From contig JAIESQ010000007.1 in NCBI GenBank assembly GCA_019745975.1, positions 1 to 64,000 on the forward strand: a stretch of DNA of 64,000 nucleotides, written 5' to 3'. This DNA is from Pirellulales bacterium. GTDB taxonomy: Bacteria; Planctomycetota; Planctomycetia; Pirellulales; JAEUIK01. Below, one piece after another: positions 48,759-56,900 of this stretch; within the stretch, counting starts at the first letter, position 1, and the number at the start of each line of letters is the position of its first letter. The notes under the pieces are model-generated. The model made no database searches. It was not told where the DNA came from and saw only the letters and a list, made by a program, of their open reading frames with translations. The position numbers were made by a program, and so were the translations under genes.

Positions 48759-51221
48759 ATGACTCGGCAGTACCGGCAAGCCTGGTTGATGCTTATCGCC
48801 GTCGGGATGCTAGCGACCGGCTGCGGGCCGTCGCAGCCGTTCTACTTCTTTGACGACGGCGATATGTCGCACTATCGCGGCGTGGCCACGCAGATCGAGT
48901 ACCCCGACGTCGAGCCGGTACACCTGGCCGAAGTCGAAGGCGCCATGCCCCCGTTGACCTTGCGGAACGCCGAGCCCCAGGAGATTTGGGACCTCCCGCT
49001 CGAAGAAGCGGTGCGGCTGGGCTTGATGAACAGCAAGGTGCTCCGCACGTTGGGAGGGACCGTCGTCACGCCGCCCACGCAGCTCTTGCGGGCGCCCAAC
49101 ACGATCGCCTCGGTCTACGATCCGGCGATCAACGAGAGCAACCCGCGCATCGGCGTCGAGGGTGCCCTGTCGGCGTTCGACGCGCAGTTGGTCTCGAGCG
49201 TCATCTGGCAGAAGAACAACCGCATCGTGAACGTCCAAACCGGAGCAACCGACGCCATCAACTCGGCGTTGTTCGTCAACAACCTGCGGCAGGACTACTC
49301 GCAGGGGATCCTCGAACTGCGAAAGACGGGAGCCACGGGCGGTCAGTACTTCTTGCGCAATAACACGATCTACGACCAGAACAACACGCCCACGCGGTTG
49401 TTCCCCAGTGCCTGGGACACGAACATCGAAGCCGAATTCCGGCATCCGCTGTTGCAGGGTGCCGGCGTGACGTTCAACCGCATCGCCGGCCCGCAGGCCC
49501 AGCCGGGCTTCTTCTTCACGCAAGGCGTGGTGCTGGCGCGGATCAGCAACGACATTTCGATCGTCGATTTCGAAATCGGCGTCCGCAACCTGGTGGCCGA
49601 TATCGAAACCGCCTACTGGGAACTGCACTACCGCTACCGTAATCTCGACGCGCTGATCGCCGGGCGCGACAGTGCCTTGCAAACCTGGCGCAAAGTGTAT
49701 GCGCTGTTCATCGTCAGTGCCCAAGGTGGTGAAGCTGAAAAAGAAGCCCAGGCCCGCGAGCAGTACTTCCTGTTCCGCTCGCAGGTCGAAGCCTCGTTAA
49801 GCGAGCTCTACGCGGTCGAGAATCGTTTGCGCTACATCATGGGCCTGGCGGCGACCGACGGGCGGCTGATTCGCCCGTCCGACGAGCCAACGACGGCCCG
49901 GATCAATCTCGATTGGTACGAAGTGCACGGCGAAGGCCTGGCCCGCGCCCAGGAACTGCGTCGCCAGAAGTGGGTGATCAAGCAGCGCGAAATGGAATTG
50001 ATCGCGGCGCGCAACTTCTTGCTGCCGCGGCTGGACCTGTTGGCCCTGTATCGCTGGCGCGGTTTCGGTAACGACTGGTGGTACGCCAACGGCCGCAACA
50101 CGCCGTTCACGGTTCCCAACGGTAATCGCCTGGCCATCCCCGGAGCTCCTCCTCCGCCCGACTTCGTCAACGTGCCGGGGACGTTTAGCAACGCCGTGCA
50201 GAACTTGCTCGACGGCAGGTACCAGGAATGGCAAGCGGGTTTCACGTTCACTATGCCGATCGGCTTCCGCCAGGCGATGGCGGCCGTGCGGCAGGCCCAA
50301 TTGAACCTGGCTCGCGAACGCTCCGTCTATCAAGATCAAGAACTCGAGCTGTCGCACCAGTTGAGCGAAGCGATCCGCGTGGTCGATCGCACGTATGCCT
50401 TGAGCCAGACAAACTTCAACCGCCGCGTGGCTGCCGAGCGCAACGTCGAGGCGGTCAAGGCGGCCTACGAGACCGGCACCGTCACGCTCGACTTGCTGTT
50501 GGATGCCCAGCGCCGCCTGGCCGACGCCGAAGTCAGCTACTATCGCGCGCTGGTCGATTACAACCTCAGCATCCGCGACGTGCACCTGCGCAAGGGCTCG
50601 TTGCTGGAATACAACGGCGTCGAGCTGAGCGAAGGCCCGTGGGCGGGCAAGGCCTACTTCGACGCCCGCAAGCGTGCTCGCGAACGTGACGCCGGGTTGT
50701 TCATCGACTATGGCTTCACGCAGCCGAGCGTGTACAGCCGCGGACGGTTCCAGCAGTTCATCAATGGCCAGGGAACGGCTGGCGGGACACAGATGGTGCC
50801 AGGCGGTCAGCCGACCGGCGCCGAGGAAGTGCCCTCGCCACAGCCGCTCCCAGCCGGGCAGCCGCCCGATAACGGAGCGCCGAACGAGCCGGTTCTGCCG
50901 GCTCCCCAGGCCCGTGGCTTGACGACGCCCCCCGGGCAGGGGAACTTAGCGGGAGCACTCCCCGGCCCGGGTCGAACGCCGCCGGGCTGGGGCGGTGCGA
51001 TTCCTGGTGCGCCCAACGGTGCAGTGGGAAGCTGGAATGGGGCACGCACCGGGCAGGGCACGACCCCCCTGGCGCTGGGACCGGCTGGCAATTCCGGTGG
51101 CGTCGGGCATCCGGTGCGGCAAGCTGCGCACGTAGCTCCCTCGGCGGCAGGTTATGGCGGATTCGCGGGTCGGCCGATTGATCACGCTGCTGGTGCACCT
51201 GCAGTCCGGACGGGGCCATAA
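48759..51221 (+). CDS. TolC family outer-membrane efflux lipoprotein
   Basis: About 820 residues. It is probably an outer-membrane channel of a tripartite exporter. A lipobox is visible (VGMLATGC, Cys about residue 22). Between residues about 80 and 640 are long amphipathic alpha-helical and beta segments of the OEP type, e.g. ISIVDFEIGVRNLVADIETAYWEL and AAERNVEAVKAAYETGTVTLDLLLDAQRRLADAE, the repeat signature of TolC-like proteins. The last 150 residues are Gly/Pro-rich and look disordered. The ATG at 48759 is preferred because it puts the lipobox at the right place. No membrane fusion protein or pump is adjacent. The 3' end overlaps the next gene by 68 bases. Confidence 0.88.
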   Translation: MTRQYRQAWLMLIAVGMLATGCGPSQPFYFFDDGDMSHYRGVATQIEYPDVEPVHLAEVEGAMPPLTLRNAEPQEIWDLPLEEAVRLGLMNSKVLRTLGGTVVTPPTQLLRAPNTIASVYDPAINESNPRIGVEGALSAFDAQLVSSVIWQKNNRIVNVQTGATDAINSALFVNNLRQDYSQGILELRKTGATGGQYFLRNNTIYDQNNTPTRLFPSAWDTNIEAEFRHPLLQGAGVTFNRIAGPQAQPGFFFTQGVVLARISNDISIVDFEIGVRNLVADIETAYWELHYRYRNLDALIAGRDSALQTWRKVYALFIVSAQGGEAEKEAQAREQYFLFRSQVEASLSELYAVENRLRYIMGLAATDGRLIRPSDEPTTARINLDWYEVHGEGLARAQELRRQKWVIKQREMELIAARNFLLPRLDLLALYRWRGFGNDWWYANGRNTPFTVPNGNRLAIPGAPPPPDFVNVPGTFSNAVQNLLDGRYQEWQAGFTFTMPIGFRQAMAAVRQAQLNLARERSVYQDQELELSHQLSEAIRVVDRTYALSQTNFNRRVAAERNVEAVKAAYETGTVTLDLLLDAQRRLADAEVSYYRALVDYNLSIRDVHLRKGSLLEYNGVELSEGPWAGKAYFDARKRARERDAGLFIDYGFTQPSVYSRGRFQQFINGQGTAGGTQMVPGGQPTGAEEVPSPQPLPAGQPPDNGAPNEPVLPAPQARGLTTPPGQGNLAGALPGPGRTPPGWGGAIPGAPNGAVGSWNGARTGQGTTPLALGPAGNSGGVGHPVRQAAHVAPSAAGYGGFAGRPIDHAAGAPAVRTGP

Positions 51222-52239
51222 CACCTCGACCCTGGCCGAAACCTGCGGCGTCAGCCGGCGGACGATCTTTCGCGATCTCGAACTGCTGCGCGAAGCGGGC
51301 GTGCCCCTCTGGTTCAACGCCGAGGAACAGCGCTTCTATCTCACCGGGCGCAGCCTGCTGCCCCCCATGAGCTTCACCCCCGAAGAAGCGCTCGCGCTGG
51401 TGATGCTCTGCCACGACCTGGGGAACGACCAAGGGCTGCCGTTCTGCCAGCCCGCGCGCTCGGCGGCGCTCAAGCTCGAAAGCGCGCTACCGCAGCCCTT
51501 GCGCGACCACTTACGGCAAGTCGGGGCGGCGGTGGCGATTCAGTTGCAGCAGGTGAACGCGCTAGCCGAAGCGGAACCCGTGTATCAGCAACTGCTCGCG
51601 GCGATCGGTAGCCGCCGCGCCGTGCGTATCCAGTACAATAGTTTTGCGGACGCCGAGCGACTCACCACCAAGCTGCATCCGTATCGCCTGCTCTTCAGCC
51701 GCCGCAGTTGGTATGTCGTGGGGCGCTCGTTGGTACACCGCGAGATTCGCACATTCAACGTCGGGCGGATCGAGAAGCTGGAGCCGCTCGACGAGCGGTA
51801 TCGCCTGCCGCACGGGTTTTCGCTCAAGCGCTACTTGCGCAATGCCTGGCACCTGATCCCCGAGCCGGGCCCCGACGCGGAGATTATCGTGCGTTTTCAA
51901 CCGCTGGTGGCCGGCAACGTCGCCGAAGTGGTTTGGCATCCCACACAGCGCCTCGAGTGGAACGCCGATGGCACGCTCGATTTTCATGCCACGGTCTCGG
52001 GGATCCACGAGGTATCGTGGTGGGTGCTAGGCTATGGCGACGAGGCGGAAGTGCTCGCGCCGGCGGCGCTGCGCGAACTGGTGGCCGGTCGGGCCGAGCG
52101 CATGGCCACGATTTACACCGCGCGGCGGAAGCGCGAAGGAGGCGCAACGCGGCGATCGCGCCCGACGAACCGTGGCAACGGACAATCGCCGCCGTCCAAA
52201 GAGAGGGAGAGATCTCCGCATGCGCGCAGTGAAGTCTGA
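51154..52239 (+). CDS. WYL-domain transcriptional regulator
   Basis: A 361-residue DNA-binding regulator. The N-terminal HTH (residues about 5-60: RLITLLVHLQSGRGHNTSTLAETCGVSRRTIFRDLELL) is of the DeoR-like WYL kind. The WYL domain (about 135-215) shows AVRIQYNSFADAERLTTKLHPYRLLF and RRSWYVVGRS, and a C-terminal extension (WCX type) ends near 330. WYL regulators sense nucleotides or nucleic acid ligands and often sit next to defence or DNA-repair genes. The last 35 residues are low-complexity and overlap the next gene. It starts inside the end of the TolC-like gene. Confidence 0.9.
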   Translation: MADSRVGRLITLLVHLQSGRGHNTSTLAETCGVSRRTIFRDLELLREAGVPLWFNAEEQRFYLTGRSLLPPMSFTPEEALALVMLCHDLGNDQGLPFCQPARSAALKLESALPQPLRDHLRQVGAAVAIQLQQVNALAEAEPVYQQLLAAIGSRRAVRIQYNSFADAERLTTKLHPYRLLFSRRSWYVVGRSLVHREIRTFNVGRIEKLEPLDERYRLPHGFSLKRYLRNAWHLIPEPGPDAEIIVRFQPLVAGNVAEVVWHPTQRLEWNADGTLDFHATVSGIHEVSWWVLGYGDEAEVLAPAALRELVAGRAERMATIYTARRKREGGATRRSRPTNRGNGQSPPSKERERSPHARSEV

Positions 52240-53272
52240 TCGACTATCGACAAGGTCAGCGGGTTCGGGCCGCAACCTCCGCGACTGGCGAGCGGCGCAC
52301 TTCGCGAGACGCGAGCGGCTGGCTCGCTGCCTGGTGGCCTGCGGAGTGGCGCTGCTTTGTGCGCTGCCAGCGATCGCCGCTGATCCGGCAGCCTCGACGG
52401 ATCGCCCTGCACAAGCGGCTCCCGCGGAATTGTTTCCGCCCGAGCTCGTGCGCTTCAAACCGTATGAGCACAACCCCGTCTTCACCGGCGCCGGGCCGGG
52501 TCACTGGGACGTCAGAATTCGCGAACGCGGCTGGATCTTACGCGAGCCTGGCGGCTATCGGATGTGGTACACCGGCTACGATGCCACGCGCGAGGGGCGC
52601 AAGCACTTGGGCCTGGCCACGAGCGACGACGGGCTGGCCTGGACGCGCTGGCCGGCCAATCCGCTCGATCGCGACCACTGGATCGAAGACATGCAGGTGC
52701 TACGCGACGGTGATACTTACTACATGTTCGCCGAAGGCGAGCGTGACCAGGCCCACTGGTTCACTTCGCCTGACGGCATCAAGTGGCAGCGCCGTGGCAC
52801 GCTCGATATCCGCAAGAGCGACGGCGAGCCGATCTCGCCCGGGCCGTTCGGCACCCCCTTCGTGCTCCGCCAGCGCGATCGCTGGCTCTTGTTCTACGAG
52901 CGCATGGACCTGGGTATCTGGTTGGCGACTTCAAGCGATCTGACGCAATGGCGTCATGTGCAGGATGAGCCGGTGTTCGTCCCCGGGCCGGAGAAGTACG
53001 ATCACTTTCAGGTCGCCTTCAACCAGGTGATCGAGCGCGGCGGGCGGTACTACGCCTACTATCACGCCCGTGAATCCGCCACGACGCGCGACTGGTCGAC
53101 GAACCTGGCCGCGAGTGACGACCTGGTTCACTGGACCAAGTACCCGCGCAATCCGATCTTGGAAGAAAACAAGTCGAGCCCGCTCTTGTTGGACGACGGC
53201 AAGCAGCTACGGCTCTACACGACGCACGACCAGGTGCAGGTGCATTTTTCGCAGGCCGAGGCGGCGCGCTGA
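52220..53272 (+). CDS. Exported five-bladed beta-propeller glycosidase-like protein (GH43/GH32/GH130-like)
   Basis: About 350 residues. A signal peptide (CLVACGVALLCALPAIA) precedes repeated beta-propeller blades with W..YTGYD-type motifs: YRMWYTGYDATREG, HLGLATSDDGLAWTRW, HWIEDMQVLRDGDTYYMF, YYAYYHARES, LAASDDLVHWTKYP. The pattern fits glycoside hydrolase or phosphorylase families acting on plant or algal polysaccharides; the catalytic acids cannot be set with confidence. The ATG at 52220 follows gagagggagag. It overlaps the regulator by 20 bases and shares an ATGA with the dTMP kinase gene. Confidence 0.82.
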   Translation: MRAVKSDRLSTRSAGSGRNLRDWRAAHFARRERLARCLVACGVALLCALPAIAADPAASTDRPAQAAPAELFPPELVRFKPYEHNPVFTGAGPGHWDVRIRERGWILREPGGYRMWYTGYDATREGRKHLGLATSDDGLAWTRWPANPLDRDHWIEDMQVLRDGDTYYMFAEGERDQAHWFTSPDGIKWQRRGTLDIRKSDGEPISPGPFGTPFVLRQRDRWLLFYERMDLGIWLATSSDLTQWRHVQDEPVFVPGPEKYDHFQVAFNQVIERGGRYYAYYHARESATTRDWSTNLAASDDLVHWTKYPRNPILEENKSSPLLLDDGKQLRLYTTHDQVQVHFSQAEAAR

Positions 53273-53880
53273 TGTTCTTCGCCTTTGACGGAGTTGACGG
53301 GGCCGGCAAGAGCACGCAGATCGCGCGCTTCGTCGGCTGGCTCGAAGCCCAGCGGCGCGCCGTCACCCTCTGCCGCGATCCCGGCGGCACCGAGTTGGGC
53401 GAAGCAATCCGCGAGCTGCTGCTGGGGCATCGCCACGCCGGCATGTCGCTGCCGACCGAGGCCCTGCTCTACATGGCCGCCCGGGCGCAACTCGTCGCTG
53501 AGATCATCAAGCCAGCACTTGAAGCGGGACGCGTGGTCGTCTCCGATCGCTATTTGCTCTCGAACGTCGTCTATCAGGGGCACGCCGGCGGGCTCGAACC
53601 CGCGGCGCTGTGGGAGATCGGTCGCACGGCCACGGGCGGGTTACTCCCGGACCTGACCTTTGTGCTTGACCTCCCTGCCGACTTCGCCTGGCAGCGGCTG
53701 GGCGGCCAGGCGGACCGCATCGAATCGCGCGGCGTGGCATTCCAAGAGCGCGTGCGCCGCGGCTTTCTTGAGGAAGCGGCCCGCGATCCCGAGCGCATCA
53801 AGATCATCGACGCCCAGGGGAGCGCGGAGGAAGTCGCCGCGCGCGTGCTCGCCGCAGCCGCCTCATGGATCACCGAGTAG
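53272..53880 (+). CDS. tmk: Thymidylate kinase (dTMP kinase)
   Basis: A 202-residue cytoplasmic kinase that phosphorylates dTMP to dTDP. The P-loop is FDGVDGAGKSTQ, the DRY-type base motif is VVSDRYLLSNVVYQG, and the LID-type region is around GGQADRIESRGVAFQERVRRGF. The start shares one base of an ATGA with the end of the preceding gene. Its place at the end of a cluster for export and polysaccharide use is unexpected for a housekeeping gene. Confidence 0.95.
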   Translation: MFFAFDGVDGAGKSTQIARFVGWLEAQRRAVTLCRDPGGTELGEAIRELLLGHRHAGMSLPTEALLYMAARAQLVAEIIKPALEAGRVVVSDRYLLSNVVYQGHAGGLEPAALWEIGRTATGGLLPDLTFVLDLPADFAWQRLGGQADRIESRGVAFQERVRRGFLEEAARDPERIKIIDAQGSAEEVAARVLAAAASWITE

Positions 53881-53930
53881 GAAAAGGGGCGCAACGACGC
53901 GTCCTCTTTGATTCTCTTGGGATCCTCAAC

Positions 53931-56900
53931 TCAGCTACGCGGCACCGACAGTGCCCCACTGTCACTCGAAGCCACTATATTCGCACGCTTGAGACTCCAA
54001 ATCTGCCTCTCGACACGTTCTTGTATGCGTCGACCGGCACGTTGAAAGCCGAGTGCTCGAGCCACGGCCTTCACAAGGTCTTCCGGTGACGTCTGGCCGT
54101 AGCGGCGCAATGCCGCCAGGATGGCGCTTTCGATATCACAATCAGCTACATCATCAATATTGTCGAAGTCCAAAGATTCGTCAGCGAACTCATTTGGTGC
54201 AAACAATCGTGGCTGCTCCGGCGCCGACTCAACGTCCGTCGCGCTCAGTGGCAGGCCACTACCGGCCTTTAGGGCAGCCTCATAGGCCGATAGCACTCTA
54301 GCTACCTGGCGTTGTGGGTTCCGTATCCAATCTGTGGACCAAATTCGTAGGATCTGCCATCCGAGCCCAGTCAGAATCTCTTGCCGCAGCCGATCTCGAT
54401 CGCGGGCAACGACGGAGCTGTGATATGAGGCACCGTCGCATTCGACACCGAGCAAGTATCGACCTTTCTCCTGTGGGTGCACAATCGCCAAGTCGATTCG
54501 ATACTTGGCGCACCCGACTTGCGAACGCACGTCCAATCCCACAGTTCGCAAGGCCGCGGCAACCGATTCCTCGAAGGGAGAATCAAAATCGCGCAGCCCA
54601 TCGTCACTGATCGCGGCAGCCAGAGCCTGTGTTCCTCGCTCAGCAAAGTCAAGATAGGCGCGTAAAAGTTCAGCGCCCCTGGATTTGGTCCTCGACAGGT
54701 CGATGTCATGCGCTCGTATTGAGCTGACCACCGTTACGCTTTCCCGGGCACGCGTGACCGCCACATTGAGCCGCCGTTCTCCGCCCTGCATATTGAGGGG
54801 TCCGAAGCGCATTGCGAACTTGTTCTGATCGTCAAAGCCATAGCCCACACTCAGCACAATGCAATCGCGCTCATCACCTTGAACGTTTTCTAGGTTCTTC
54901 ACAAAAAACGGCTCGTCGCCGGTTCCGTTGAGCCGCTCGGCTAATCGCGCGTTGGAACAAGCCGATTGGGCCGTGTTGTCGTCTTGCAAACGCTCCAGTT
55001 CATCAAGTACAGCGATTTGCTGTCGTTGATTGAACGTGATCACCCCGAGCGATTTGTCTGGGAAGTCAATGAAGTGGCGCAAGATCAGTTGAGCTGTTTC
55101 TCGCGCCTCAACTGCGTTGTACCCGCCAGAGGTACCTGCCCGCCAACGCCCTTCTTGTACGGGATGCCATTTCACAGCGCGACCTTCGTCGGTGTCGTAG
55201 ACGCTTGGGAAGGTCAACAGCGTGTTCCCATAAACATGGTGGTTCGCGAAGGCGATGAGCGGCTCCCGACGACTCCGATAGTGCCATCGGAGTTGCCATC
55301 GTGGCAGTCCCACCGAGCGGCACACGTCAAGTACGCTCTCGAAATCCGCTAGACTGCCCACCTCATCGCTATCTTCGTCATGGGCAGAGCCGTCATCGCT
55401 GGTCAGCCGATCGAAGAACGTTGTTGGTGGGAGTTGCTTTTGATCTCCGGCGACGACGAGCTGCTTTCCGCGATAAACGGCGCCGACAGCATCAAACGGG
55501 CGCACTTGCGAGGCCTCATCGAATATCACTACATCAAATCGAAAACTCTCCGAATTGAGGAACGTACTGACCGCTAACGGGCTCATCATCAGGCAGGGCT
55601 TGAGCTGCATTAACAGCGAAGGGGTTTTTTCAAACAGCTTACGAAGCGACATGTGACGGCGCTTCTTTTCGACCTCCCGTGTCAAGATTCCCAGCTCAGA
55701 TGAAGCTGGTACAAAGTCCCAGTCGAGATGCGGCCGATCCGGCTTCGACAAGAGCCGCTCGCGGAGTCGTTTGTACGAGTTGGCGATGGCCGCGCGATCA
55801 GCCGTCCGGTACTCGGTCAGCAATCTTTCGTGGTCGTCGATGTTAAACTGCCGAAGCACCGGTGTCGTCGCGTATACCTGAGTTAGCCAGAGTCGATAGA
55901 GGCGCTTGTGAAAGGCGTCGAGGAGGCGCCTCGCAGGAATTTGCTTCGCCGTCGCCTCAATCGTTAATTGCGAAATCCCCAAGGCTTCAAGGCGTCCAGC
56001 GGCTTCTCGAAACGTCAGCCATTCCCGCAACCACGGGAGGTCGTTTATCCGGTGACGCACCCATTCCACCAGATCATCAAGAGACATTGCTCGAATTGCG
56101 ACTCGATCGTGAGTTGCGACCTCAAGATCAAAAGCCGCTTCAAGCTGCATCCACGCCTTGGTAACTCGATTCACCAGAATCGCAGCACATTCTCTTACTG
56201 CGATACGAGTTCTGTCGCGAAAGGCGCGATCGCACGCGATGCTGACTACCGCGGGTGGGATTAAACCATCGAATTGCGCTAACAACTGTCGCAAGCAGGC
56301 GACTTTGATGCGCGATTCCGCCCACTCGGGCGACCGCATTGATGGCATCGTTACCCCAAGCGACTTGAGCTGACGAAGAAGGCCAACGAGTTGCTGATAA
56401 CGAGCCGCCAACGCACCCAGTCTTTCAAGGGCGGCTGGGAGGGCGCTCAATAGGACGTCGCACTCGGGTTTGAGCAGTCGCAAGATAGACTCGTCCGCCT
56501 CGATCTGTCGCTGAAGTGCGCTGACGCCATCGCTCAGCACTTGATCGACTACCGAAGGGCCGCAGTCGAGAAACGCCTTTCGATCCGGTCCAATCCGTGA
56601 AAGGTCAAATTGGTCGGACAGAGATTTGAGTTGATCAGAATGCGAAGAAAGCACAGCTTCCAGTTGCCCTACCGCAATGGCCACACGTTCGCGATCAAGT
56701 CCATTGTCAGTCGTTAACGAGGCCACCAGTCGCTCTGGAATGCGGGTTTCCCGCTGCAAGGCCTCGATGGCCTCGCAACCAATCAACAACGAGTCCCAGT
56801 CGAGGCATCCGTCACTTTGTACCCAGAGCTCTGCAGAATATTGGGCCTCGTAAGTTCGCAATGCGGCGCGGCGAGCATGGTACTCACCTAACCGATGGAG

